DNA of 52,069 bases from an uncultured Allosphingosinicella sp. Its GTDB lineage: Bacteria > Pseudomonadota > Alphaproteobacteria > Sphingomonadales > Sphingomonadaceae. Of this stretch, positions 9,594 through 17,729 are shown one piece after another. The stretch covers positions 1-52,069 of the forward strand of contig CAKTCN010000025.1 of assembly GCA_934539295.1 (NCBI GenBank), read 5' to 3'. Under the pieces are notes generated by a model. The model was not told where the DNA came from. It searched no databases and saw nothing but the letters and a program-made list of their open reading frames with translations. Positions within the stretch are counted from its first letter, which is position 1. Each line of letters starts with the position of its first letter. The position numbers and the translations under genes are program-made.

Positions 9594-10259
9594 ATTTCCC
9601 CCTTTAGTCCGGCCGTTTATCCGATGCTGCCGGTGCGATTGTGATTAGCTGTCGATGTTCAAGTATATCCCGAATGTTGATCTGGTTGCCTGAAGACGCG
9701 TCTGGTAGTCTTTCAAGCTGAAGAACTTCCGCTAAAAAGGAGGCGGACGAAGAAGGCCTTTGTGCAAGCGAAACCTGAACCGCCCGATAGAATTGTAAAT
9801 ATCACGTGAGATAAGGATGCGATGCCGGCGCAATCGCATATTTGTCCGATGCTGAATCTCGTGACGAGACTTCATGCGGTCCCCCGTCGGTAAGACGTGC
9901 TTAGGACCTCTCCCAAAAATGAAGGATGCGAATTCACGACACCCGACATGATCTGTCAGGAATGCGCCGCACCGATCATGTCGCGACATCGCCTTTTCAT
10001 GTGACATTGTCACTCTATAAGGCGATCCGCCGTCACCACTTGCGTTGAGCAAGCTGGATAACTGATTCTGGAGTATGAAGTTCATGCGAGGATTGTCAAC
10101 AAGCTGAAACATTCAAGAATGATGTTTCAATGATGCGCCGTTTTGGAGATCGATTCCTTCATTACGGATGTGGCTGGAGCATATTTGCGCAGCAATCCGA
10201 CGTCGGTGGGCGCAATCGATCAGCTTTTCGCCGGACCGGCCGGCGGCCTCCAAAACGCC
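9594..10259. other. 666-bp intergenic region upstream of the TonB receptor
   Basis: It is noticeably richer in A/T than the neighbouring genes and contains no convincing gene. The one 126-codon minus-strand frame inside it has arginine-rich, low-similarity composition and no ribosome site. The unusual size, together with the palindromes at 9945-10013, suggests a regulated promoter and long leader for the receptor. No riboswitch fold or tRNA was recognised. Confidence 0.5.
9945..10013. promoter_or_regulatory. Cluster of three TGTC/GACA inverted repeats
   Basis: Three dyads lie within 69 bp: GACATGATCTGTC (about 9945-9957), the perfect 12-bp palindrome ATGTCGCGACAT (9978-9989) and GTGACATTGTCAC (10001-10013, 5-bp arms, 3-nt spacer). 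All contain GACA/TGTC half-sites. They stand 350-420 bp upstream of the receptor start, so they would be operators only if transcription starts nearby. No regulator gene is adjacent. Confidence 0.4.
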
Positions 10260-11396
10260 TCAGCTGGCTTGGCCGAAATCGTCGATCGCCGCGAATAGCT
10301 GCGCGAGTGCCGAACGCTCTTCGGGCGTGATCTCCGGCCGCCAGATTTCGAACAGCAGAATCACGCGTGTCTCGTTGCTGCGGTTCCAGGCCTCGTGCTC
10401 GATGCTGTCGTCGAACACGAGCGTCTCTCCTGCGCGCCACGGCCGGGTTTCATGCCCCACGCGCAGCGCGCACGCGCCGGGCACGATCAGCGGGATGTGG
10501 CAGATGAGATGCGTGTTCAGCATTCCATGATGCGGCGGGATGTGCGTGCCGGGCTTCAGCAGCGACCAGAGCGCCATCGGGGAGCGCCCTGCTATGTCGG
10601 GCATCGGCGCGTGCGCAAGCGCGGCCATGGTTGCGGGGCACAGGTCCGCATTCGGGTGGACGACCTGCCCATCCTTCCAGAAATGGAACGCGCCCCAGTC
10701 GGCATTGCCGCGCAGATGCGTGTCCTGGGCCGGCCGGTCTGCGTCACCTTCGACATAGGGCGGGAAGGCGACGCCCCGGTCCATGACCTGGCGCAGTTCC
10801 TGCGTCATCGCGCCTGCAGCCGCCTCCATCGGCGCAAGCCACGCAAATTCCTCCCGCTCGTAGAAGGTGCGCTGTGGCAGCTCGGGGAAGTAGAATTTGG
10901 TTGGTTGCTGCTGATACACCGGTACCTTGCCGAGAAGCAGGTCGATGGCGTGGCGAAAGCGACGGTGGCTATCGCCCTGAAGAAGCGCAGCATGGTCGAG
11001 CCTACCCAGCAGCTGCTGCTCGAAACGGGCGGCAGCGCCGTTCACGAACACGCGTGCCCTTTCCACTTGCGCCGCAATGCCGGGCGGCACGGGCCGGCCC
11101 GCAACATGTGCGATCGCCGCCTGGAAAAAGGACGTGGCGGAGCGTTCATCGCCCTGGCGCGCCTTGAGTTCGCCCATGCCGAGCAGCGCGGCCAGATTGC
11201 GTGGCTCGATGGCAAGCTGCCGCGACAAGGCATGTTCGAGGCCCGGCATGTCGCCGCAATCGTTGCACGCCTTCGCCAGCAGCATCCATGGCGGGCGCGG
11301 CAGCGACTCGAATCCCGCTCTTGCCGCCTTGATGTCACCCCGGCGCAAGGCTGCCATCGCCCTGCCGAGTAGCGCATCCTGCGGGCCAGTTTCCAT
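10260..11396 (-). CDS. Second TPR-containing aspartyl/asparaginyl beta-hydroxylase family protein
   Basis: A 378-aa paralogue of the protein at 691-1872, with the same plan: about 130 residues of TPR helices, a variable linker, then the hydroxylase domain. Iron ligands are His289 in HIPPHHGMLNTH and His334 in VFDDSIEHEAWN (again 45 apart), with a 2OG-binding Arg in TRVILLFEIWRP. No export signal. It precedes the TonB receptor on the same strand across a 666-bp gap and is divergent from the TauE-like permease. Two copies flanking one receptor locus suggest related but distinct substrates, or sequential modification; this is inference. Confidence 0.88.
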   Translation of the reverse strand: METGPQDALLGRAMAALRRGDIKAARAGFESLPRPPWMLLAKACNDCGDMPGLEHALSRQLAIEPRNLAALLGMGELKARQGDERSATSFFQAAIAHVAGRPVPPGIAAQVERARVFVNGAAARFEQQLLGRLDHAALLQGDSHRRFRHAIDLLLGKVPVYQQQPTKFYFPELPQRTFYEREEFAWLAPMEAAAGAMTQELRQVMDRGVAFPPYVEGDADRPAQDTHLRGNADWGAFHFWKDGQVVHPNADLCPATMAALAHAPMPDIAGRSPMALWSLLKPGTHIPPHHGMLNTHLICHIPLIVPGACALRVGHETRPWRAGETLVFDDSIEHEAWNRSNETRVILLFEIWRPEITPEERSALAQLFAAIDDFGQAS

Positions 11397-11771
11397 GGCC
11401 GGTTCTTATCTACCTTGCCCTGCGCATCACAAGATCGCCCGGCTGCAAAGCAAGATGGCATGACTGAAGACCGTTTCGGACGCCGAGTTTTCGTCGGAAT
11501 TCAATTTGCGCGACCGATTGCTGCGCAGAAGCGGCCGAGATGAACCGGTCGCGCCGGATTCTGCATCACAAGAAACGAACTTGCTCGATTCCCGCTAATA
11601 TTAGCACGTAATTGACAGGATCGGTTTTGAGCGGCAACTTTCGTCTCATAAGAAGCAGGGGATACTGGACGGCCGGCAAGCGTCGCGTGACGATTCTGGG
11701 GGCCTGATGACGTTTAAAGATACAGGAAGCCGCGCGCTCGACCGCGTTGTCGCACGCTGGATGCACCGGGC
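11397..11771. promoter_or_regulatory. 375-bp divergent promoter region with a 12-bp palindrome
   Basis: This separates the minus-strand hydroxylase from the plus-strand permease-aminotransferase-protease operon and must hold both promoters. GCTAATATTAGC (11594-11605) is a perfect palindrome. TTGACA (11612-11617) could be a -35 box for the rightward genes, although the matching -10 (CAACTT, 17 nt later) is poor. The 11-nt direct repeat GCATCACAAGA occurs at 11424 and 11563. No gene was recognised inside. Confidence 0.4.
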
Positions 11772-12605
11772 ATGATGACCTGGTCCTTGATCGACCTGAC
11801 CATGGCCGTCGTCGCGATGCTCGGCGCGGGTCTCCTGGCGGGTTTCGCGGCAGGCTTGTTCGGGATCGGGGGTGGCTTCGTTGTCGTGCCGGCGCTCTTC
11901 TCCACGCTTCATTTCCTCGGCGGCGATGTCGCCAGCCGTCCCCATGTCGCGATCGGCACGTCGCTCGCGACGATCATCTTCACCTCCATCCGGTCGGTGC
12001 AGGCGCATGCCAGGCGAGGCGCCGTGGATTTCGAAATCCTGCGAAGCTGGGCGCCGTGGATCGTGCTCGGCGTCGGGGCGGGGGTGGTGCTCGCCTATTT
12101 CGTGGACGGGCGGGTGATGGCGATGACCTTTGCGATCGGCGTCGCCCTGATGTCGCTCCACTTCTTCTTTCCCGTCCTGTCCAAGCGGCAGCTCAGCGAC
12201 GAGATGCCGACCGGCGTCACGCGTGCCTCGCTCGCCGGAGGGCTGGGCACCTTGTCCTCGCTGCTCGGCATAGGCGGAGGCACGATCGCCGTGATCGTCA
12301 TGACATTGTGCGGGCGGTCGATCCATCGCGCGATCGCCACCGCGGCGGGGGTCGGCTTCATCATTTCGGTGCCGGGCGCGATCGGCTTCGCGCTGATCGG
12401 CATAGGCGAACATCATCTTCCGCTGGGCTCTGTCGGCTATGTCAATCTGATCGCGGCGGTCGCGATTTCGGCCATGTCGATGCTGACCGCGCCGCTGGGC
12501 GCCAGTGCGGCGCATGCCCTGCCGGCGCCGCTGCTGAAGCGATTGTTCGCCATTTACCTTATGATTGTGGCCACACTCATGTTCCGGGACGCGCTCACCA
12601 TGTGA
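11772..12605 (+). CDS. TauE/SafE (TSUP) family inner-membrane permease
   Basis: A 277-aa, very hydrophobic protein with about eight membrane segments. Both diagnostic glycine-rich repeats of the sulfite-exporter TauE/SafE family are present: GLFGIGGGFVVVPAL in the N-terminal half and LLGIGGGTIAVIVM in the second half. Family members move sulfite, sulfoacetate, taurine-derived or other organic anions. ATG 11772 is followed at once by a second ATG at 11775, so the exact start is uncertain by one codon. It is the first gene of the plus-strand run and ends 44 bp before the exported aminotransferase, so it may export or import a small anion made by that pathway. Confidence 0.88.
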   Translation: MMTWSLIDLTMAVVAMLGAGLLAGFAAGLFGIGGGFVVVPALFSTLHFLGGDVASRPHVAIGTSLATIIFTSIRSVQAHARRGAVDFEILRSWAPWIVLGVGAGVVLAYFVDGRVMAMTFAIGVALMSLHFFFPVLSKRQLSDEMPTGVTRASLAGGLGTLSSLLGIGGGTIAVIVMTLCGRSIHRAIATAAGVGFIISVPGAIGFALIGIGEHHLPLGSVGYVNLIAAVAISAMSMLTAPLGASAAHALPAPLLKRLFAIYLMIVATLMFRDALTM

Positions 12606-12649
12606 CGCATGCCCGGGGGGCGGGTTCGAAGAAAAAAGGGGATACGACT

Positions 12650-13816
12650 ATGTTCGCACGGCAGGTTCAGGAAGAATTGCTCGACCGCGGCTTTTCGCGC
12701 CGGCAGCTTGGGCGCATCGTCGCCCTGGCCGGCGCGGGTGCCACGATCAACGCCGCGCTCGGCGGCACCGCCGCCTTTGCGCAGGGCGGGCAAGCCGCAC
12801 GCGGCATCATCGGCGGCGTTCGTATCGGCGCTAACGAATGCTGGACGGGGCCGTTCGCACCGGCTGCTGCTGCGGCGGCGGACGTGATCGCACAGGGCAA
12901 CCGCTACGATCCCGGCAACGAGCGCGACAAGCTCATCAAGACGGTGGCGAGCGTCGAAGGCATCCCGGCCGAACTGGTCACGACCTGGCCGGGATCGGGT
13001 GACCCGCTGGTGCGCAGCGTCATCTCCTTCTGCTCGCCGACCAAGGGTCTGGTGACGATGGACCCGACCTATGAATCGCCGTGGCGTGCCGCGGCCTGGC
13101 TGCAGGCGCCGGTCACCAAGGTGCCGGGCGCGCCGGGCAAGGGCGCCGACGTTCGCGCGATGCTCGCCGCCGCGCCGGATGCAGGTCTTTATTATGTGTG
13201 CACGCCGAACAATCCGACCGGCGCGGTGACGCCGCTCGCCGACATCGAATGGCTGGCTGCGAACAAGCCGGCGGGATCGGTGCTGCTGGTGGACGAGGCC
13301 TATCTCCACTTCACCGACGGGCAGAGCGCCACGCAACTCGCGGCCCAGCGCAACGATGTGATCGTGATGCGGACCTTCTCCAAATTGTTCGGCATGGCCG
13401 GCATGCGGCTCGGCCTCACCTTCTCGCATCCCGACATCCAGAAGCAGATGGCACGCTATGACGGCGGGCAGGTGACCGGTATGCTGCCGATGCCTGCCGT
13501 GGCATGCGGCAATGCATCCTACACCCAAACCGCGCTGATCAAGGCGCGCCGCGACGAGATGATCGCGACGCGGACCGCCACCATCGCCGCCCTCGCGAAC
13601 CGCGGCATCGCCGTCCATCCGGGCAGCGAGGCGAACATGTTCATGGTCGACTGGAAGACCCGGCAGGCCAAGGACATGCAGACCGCTCTGCTCGCCCAGA
13701 AGGTGCAGATCGGCCGCAACTGGCAGATATGGCCGACCGTGTCGCGCGTCACCGTCGGATCGGCGGACGAGATGAAGACCTTCCTGTCGGCGGTGGACAC
13801 CGTTCTCAAGGCCTGA
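12650..13816 (+). CDS. Tat-exported PLP-dependent class I/II aminotransferase (HisC-like)
   Basis: A 388-aa protein; ATG 12650 follows an AAAAAAGGGG purine tract. The leader SRRQLGRIVALAGAGATINA continues to AAFAQGG, with twin arginine, hydrophobic core and AxA-type site: a Tat signal, fitting export of a folded, cofactor-loaded enzyme. The catalytic core is fold-type I: VCTPNNPTGAV, VDEAYLHF and the PLP Schiff-base Lys245 in TFSKLFGMAGMRLGL. It resembles histidinol-phosphate aminotransferase, but the periplasmic targeting and neighbours (TldD/TldE, DUF4159) argue against histidine synthesis. Substrate unknown; an amino acid or modified peptide product is plausible. A hairpin follows at 13831-13855. 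Confidence 0.88.
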   Translation: MFARQVQEELLDRGFSRRQLGRIVALAGAGATINAALGGTAAFAQGGQAARGIIGGVRIGANECWTGPFAPAAAAAADVIAQGNRYDPGNERDKLIKTVASVEGIPAELVTTWPGSGDPLVRSVISFCSPTKGLVTMDPTYESPWRAAAWLQAPVTKVPGAPGKGADVRAMLAAAPDAGLYYVCTPNNPTGAVTPLADIEWLAANKPAGSVLLVDEAYLHFTDGQSATQLAAQRNDVIVMRTFSKLFGMAGMRLGLTFSHPDIQKQMARYDGGQVTGMLPMPAVACGNASYTQTALIKARRDEMIATRTATIAALANRGIAVHPGSEANMFMVDWKTRQAKDMQTALLAQKVQIGRNWQIWPTVSRVTVGSADEMKTFLSAVDTVLKA

Positions 13817-13830
13817 CCCGAACATGTTGC

Positions 13831-13855
13831 CGGGCGGGTGATGAAAGCCCGCCCG
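13831..13855 (+). terminator. Hairpin after the aminotransferase gene
   Basis: CGGGCGGG (13831-13838) pairs perfectly with CCCGCCCG (13848-13855) across a 9-nt loop. It is followed by AATATCCC, not a T-run. It may end or attenuate transcription between the aminotransferase and the TldD gene. Confidence 0.4.
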
Positions 13856-13985
13856 AATATCCCATTGCCGCCGACCTGATTTCCGTTTCATCATCCCACC
13901 GGGGGGCGGGGCGCAGGTCCGGCCAGCTGACATTCCAACACAGAATGACGGGCGCGCTGCGTCCGCCGGAACCTGGAGATGAGCC

Positions 13986-15620
13986 GTGCACAGACGAGAC
14001 TTTCTCACTTATGGCAGTCTTGCCGCGGGCGCGATGTTGTCGCCGAACATGTTCGGGCGCGCCATCGCGGCGCAGGCGCTCGAGGAGACGATCGACGCCA
14101 AGGTGAAGAAGCAGCTTGCCGACGCCGCACTCAACGCGGCGCGCGACAGCGGCGCATCCTATTGCGACGTCCGCGTCGGCCGCTACCTCAACCAGTTCGT
14201 CATCACGCGCGAGAAGAACGTCCAGAACATCGTCAACACCGAGTCGACCGGCACCGGCGTGCGCGTGATCGCCGACGGCGCATGGGGCTTTGCGGCGACC
14301 AACGAGCTGACCGTGGATGCCGTCGCCGAAGCCGCCCGACAGGCGACCGCGATCGCCAAGGCCAATTCCAGGTTCCAGACCGAAAAGGTCCAGCTTGCAC
14401 CGGCGAGCGGCGCCGGCGAAGTCAGCTGGCGCACGCCGATCAAGAAGAATGCGATGTCGGTCCCCATCAAGGACAAGGTCGACCTGCTGCTCGGCGTCAA
14501 CGCGGCCGCGATGGAGGCGGGCGCCAACTTCATCAATTCGACGCTGTTCCTGGTCAACGAGCAGAAATATTTCGCCAATAGCGAAGGGTCGTACATCGAC
14601 CAGGACGTGCACCGCATCTGGCCGTCCTTCACGGTGACGGCGGTCGACCAGGCATCGGGCAAGTTCCGCACGCGCGACGGCTTCTCCTCGCCAATGGGCC
14701 TGGGCTTCGAATATCTGGATGCCGCCCCGGGGCAGAAATACAGGCTGCCGGGCGAGGTCACGTCCTACGGCATGTCCTATGACATGCGCGAGGATGCCAT
14801 CGCCGCTGCTCGCCAGGCACGGGCCAAGCTCAAGGCACCCTCGGTCAAGCCCGGCAAGTACGACCTGGTGCTCGATCCCTCGCACACCTGGCTCACCATC
14901 CATGAATCGGTCGGCCACCCGCTCGAGCTCGACCGCGTGCTGGGCTACGAGGCGAACTTCGCGGGCACCAGCTTCGCGACGCTCGACAAGCGTGAGGCGG
15001 GTTTCCAATATGGCAGCGACAAGGTGACCTTGTTCGCGGACAAGACGCAGCCCGGCAGCCTCGGCTATGTCGCCTATGACGACGAAGGCGTGAAGACCAA
15101 GCGCTGGGATCTGGTGCGCGACGGCAAGCTCGTCGATTATCAGACCATCCGCGACCAGGCGCATATCGTGGGCAAGACCGAATCGGATGGCTGCTGCTAT
15201 GCCGACAGTTGGTCCAGCGTGCAGTTCCAGCGCATGGCCAACGTCTCGCTGGCGCCGGGCAAGGGCAAGCTCAGCGTCGCCGACATGATCGGCGGGGTCG
15301 AGAACGGCATCTACATCGTCGGCGACGGCTCCTTCTCCATCGACCAGCAGCGCTACAACGCGCAGTTCGGCGGGCAGCTCTTCTTCGAGATCAAGAACGG
15401 CAAGATCACGCAGCAGATCGAGGATGTCGCCTACCAGATCCGCACGCCGGAATTCTGGAACGCCTGCTCGGCCGTGTGTGACGAAAGCGACTATCGCCTC
15501 GGCGGCTCCTTCTTCGACGGCAAGGGCCAGCCCTCGCAATCCTCCGCCGTGTCGCACGGGTCGAGCACCGCCCGCTTCGACGGCATCAACGTCATCAACA
15601 CCGCCCGGTCGCTGGGCTGA
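13986..15620 (+). CDS. TldD/PmbA-family metalloprotease with Tat signal (catalytic subunit)
   Basis: A 544-aa protein with a GTG start preceded by GGAGA. The leader HRRDFLTYGSLAAGAM is Tat-type; cytoplasmic TldD proteins are about 480 aa and have no leader. The body matches TldD, with zinc motif HESVGH at residues 306-311 (HExxxH) and the conserved C-terminal DGSFSIDQQRYNAQFGGQLF. TldD/TldE heterodimers cleave unfolded peptides through a narrow channel and process RiPP leaders such as microcin B17; here the signal moves the activity to the periplasm. The TldE partner gene follows 28 bp downstream. The cysteine-rich ESDGCCYADSW and NACSAVC stretches may be metal ligands or disulfides. Confidence 0.9.
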   Translation: MHRRDFLTYGSLAAGAMLSPNMFGRAIAAQALEETIDAKVKKQLADAALNAARDSGASYCDVRVGRYLNQFVITREKNVQNIVNTESTGTGVRVIADGAWGFAATNELTVDAVAEAARQATAIAKANSRFQTEKVQLAPASGAGEVSWRTPIKKNAMSVPIKDKVDLLLGVNAAAMEAGANFINSTLFLVNEQKYFANSEGSYIDQDVHRIWPSFTVTAVDQASGKFRTRDGFSSPMGLGFEYLDAAPGQKYRLPGEVTSYGMSYDMREDAIAAARQARAKLKAPSVKPGKYDLVLDPSHTWLTIHESVGHPLELDRVLGYEANFAGTSFATLDKREAGFQYGSDKVTLFADKTQPGSLGYVAYDDEGVKTKRWDLVRDGKLVDYQTIRDQAHIVGKTESDGCCYADSWSSVQFQRMANVSLAPGKGKLSVADMIGGVENGIYIVGDGSFSIDQQRYNAQFGGQLFFEIKNGKITQQIEDVAYQIRTPEFWNACSAVCDESDYRLGGSFFDGKGQPSQSSAVSHGSSTARFDGINVINTARSLG

Positions 15621-15648
15621 CGCGCAAGCGATCCGAGGGAGAGAATAT

Positions 15649-16980
15649 ATGAGCATGCTCACCGAAGCCGAGGCCAAGACCATCCTCGACAAGGTCATCG
15701 CCCTGTCCAAGGCCGACGAGACCAGCGCGTCGCTGGTCGGTTCCGTCACCGGCAACATCCGTTTTGCACGCAACAACGTGTCGACCAGCGGCATCGTCAC
15801 CAATACCGATCTTGCCGTGCAGTGCGCGTTCGGCAACCGGGTCGGCTCGACCACGATCAACGAGTTCGACGACGCCGCGCTGGAGCGCGCGGTGCGCCGT
15901 GCCGAGGATCTCGCCAGGCTCGCGCCCGAGAACCCGGAATATATGCCGATCGTCGGCAAGCAGACCTACCGTCCCACCGACACGTTCAGCGAGGCGACGG
16001 CGGCGATCACGCCGGAATTTCGCGCCAAGGTTGCCGGGGACTCGATCACACCCTGCCGCGCGCAGAAGCTGATCGCGGCCGGCTACCTGGAAGATGGGCA
16101 GCGCTTCGTCGCCTTCGCCAACAGCAAAGGTAATTTCGGCTACCAGCGGTCGACGCAACTTGATTACACCTGCACCGTGCGCACCGAGGACGGTGCCGGG
16201 TCGGGCTGGGTCGGTCGCAACCTTCAGGACGCATCGACCTTCAACGCGAGCAGCGACGTACAGACCGCGATGCGAAAAGGTGCCGCCTCGGCCGGCGCAC
16301 GCGCGCTGGAGCCCGGCAAATATACGGTGATCCTGGAGCCCGCGGCGGTTTCGGGCCTGGTCGGTTTCATGATGCGCTTCTTCGACGCGCGCTCGGCCGA
16401 CGAGGGGCGCAGCTTCCTGTCGAAGAAAGGCGGCGGCAATCGCATCGGCGACCAGATCATGGACCCGCGCGTCAACATCTACTCGGACCCGTGGCACCCC
16501 GAGGTGCCGACGCTTCCGTGGGACGAGGACGGCCTGCCGCGCCAGCGCGTGCCGATCATCCAGAACGGCAAGGTCGCGAACCTGCAATATTCGCGTTACT
16601 GGGCGCAGAAGCAGGGCAAGCCGCAGCAGGCCGGCTTCGGCAACCTCATCATGGACGGCGGCACCAAATCGACCGCCGAGCTGATCCGGTCGACCGATCG
16701 CGGCGTGCTCGTCACCCGCACCTGGTATATCCGCATGGTCGATCCGCAAACCGTGCTGCTGACCGGCCTCACCCGCGACGGCACCTTCTATATCGAGAAT
16801 GGCGAGCTCAAATATCCGATCAAGAATTTCCGGTTCAACGAATCTCCGGTGATCATGCTCAACAACATCGACGAGCTTGGTCGTCCGGTCCGGATGGGTG
16901 GGCAGGGCGACAGCAGCATGTTGTTGCCGGCCATGAAGGTCCGCGACTTCACCTTCACCTCGTTGTCGGACGCCGTCTGA
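15649..16980 (+). CDS. TldE/PmbA-like partner subunit of the metalloprotease, without leader
   Basis: A 443-aa protein; ATG 15649 follows GAGGGAGA. It is related to TldD/PmbA (ARNNVSTSGIVTNTDLAVQC at the N-terminus; VPIIQNGKVANLQYSRYWAQ in the C-terminal domain) but has no HExxxH, as expected of TldE, the non-catalytic half. It lacks any signal peptide, whereas its partner has a Tat leader. If the pair forms the usual heterodimer, TldE could be carried out by hitchhiking on folded TldD; this is inference. It is followed after 7 bp by the DUF4159 gene. E. coli pmbA is the classic relative, but this belongs to a separate exported clade. Confidence 0.88.
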   Translation: MSMLTEAEAKTILDKVIALSKADETSASLVGSVTGNIRFARNNVSTSGIVTNTDLAVQCAFGNRVGSTTINEFDDAALERAVRRAEDLARLAPENPEYMPIVGKQTYRPTDTFSEATAAITPEFRAKVAGDSITPCRAQKLIAAGYLEDGQRFVAFANSKGNFGYQRSTQLDYTCTVRTEDGAGSGWVGRNLQDASTFNASSDVQTAMRKGAASAGARALEPGKYTVILEPAAVSGLVGFMMRFFDARSADEGRSFLSKKGGGNRIGDQIMDPRVNIYSDPWHPEVPTLPWDEDGLPRQRVPIIQNGKVANLQYSRYWAQKQGKPQQAGFGNLIMDGGTKSTAELIRSTDRGVLVTRTWYIRMVDPQTVLLTGLTRDGTFYIENGELKYPIKNFRFNESPVIMLNNIDELGRPVRMGGQGDSSMLLPAMKVRDFTFTSLSDAV

Positions 16981-16987
16981 CGATCGC

Positions 16988-17707
16988 TTGAAGCCGGGGG
17001 TGGGTGAGTTGACGCGGGGCGAATTCCTTCGCTGGATAGGTGGAGGTCTTGCCGGCGCGATGCTGGCAAGACCGCTCCCGGCCGTCGCCGCCGGTTATGA
17101 CTTCTGGTTCACGCGCCTGCGTTACGACAGCGGTGACTGGGATGTGGACGCGCGCATGCCGTCCAACCTGCTCACCTCGCTGATCGATTATACGACGCTC
17201 AGGGTGGATCCGAAGGAGCGGGTGATCGCGCTGTCGGACTCGGCGATGCTGTCGGCGCCCTTCTGCTATCTGGCGGGGCATCGGGCGGTGACCTTCTCCG
17301 CCGCCGAACGCCGCAATTTCGAACGCTATGTGCGCAATGGCGGCTTCGTGTTCGTCGACGACTGCAACCACGATATCGACGGCCTGTTCGCCAAAAGCTT
17401 CGAGGAGGAGATGGCCCGCATCTTCGGCCCGAAGGCGCTGGCGAAGTTGCCGCCCAAGCACGCGGTCTATTCCAGCTTCTTCAAGTTCGACGGACCGCCG
17501 GCCACGGGCCTGGAGCTCAACGGCTGGGGCGACGACCTCGTCCACGATTATTTGAAAGGCATCCACGTCGATAGCCGCCTGGGCATCCTCTACAGCAACA
17601 AGGATTATGGGTGCGAGTGGGACTACGATTGGCGCAACAAACGCTTCCTTGCCGAGGACAATACCAAGTTCGCGGTGAACATCGTCATCTACGCACTCAC
17701 CAATTGA
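16988..17707 (+). CDS. DUF4159 domain-containing exported protein
   Basis: A 239-aa protein. The usable start is TTG at 16988; GTG 17000 or TTG 17009 are alternatives. The leader LTRGEFLRWIGGGLAGAM ending in AVAAG looks like a Tat signal in which the second Arg is Gly, so Sec export is also possible. The DUF4159 core includes DFWFTRLRYDSGDWDVD, GGFVFVDDCNHDID and LYSNKDYGCEWDYDWRNKRF. DUF4159 resembles a class I glutamine amidotransferase-like fold without a known reaction. The gene sits between tldE and moxR, an arrangement that suggests it is a client of, or partner to, the MoxR/DUF58 module. Confidence 0.82.
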   Translation: MKPGVGELTRGEFLRWIGGGLAGAMLARPLPAVAAGYDFWFTRLRYDSGDWDVDARMPSNLLTSLIDYTTLRVDPKERVIALSDSAMLSAPFCYLAGHRAVTFSAAERRNFERYVRNGGFVFVDDCNHDIDGLFAKSFEEEMARIFGPKALAKLPPKHAVYSSFFKFDGPPATGLELNGWGDDLVHDYLKGIHVDSRLGILYSNKDYGCEWDYDWRNKRFLAEDNTKFAVNIVIYALTN

Positions 17708-17729
17708 CCCCGAACTACCTGGAGCCACG

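Noticed and set aside
9732..10112. 126-codon open frame on the minus strand in the receptor leader
   Set aside because: No ribosome site, arginine-rich composition and no recognisable motifs; it lies across the palindrome cluster.
13806..15959. 717-codon minus-strand frame opposite the TldD gene
   Set aside because: It mirrors a clearly conserved gene on the plus strand; long antisense frames are expected at this GC content.
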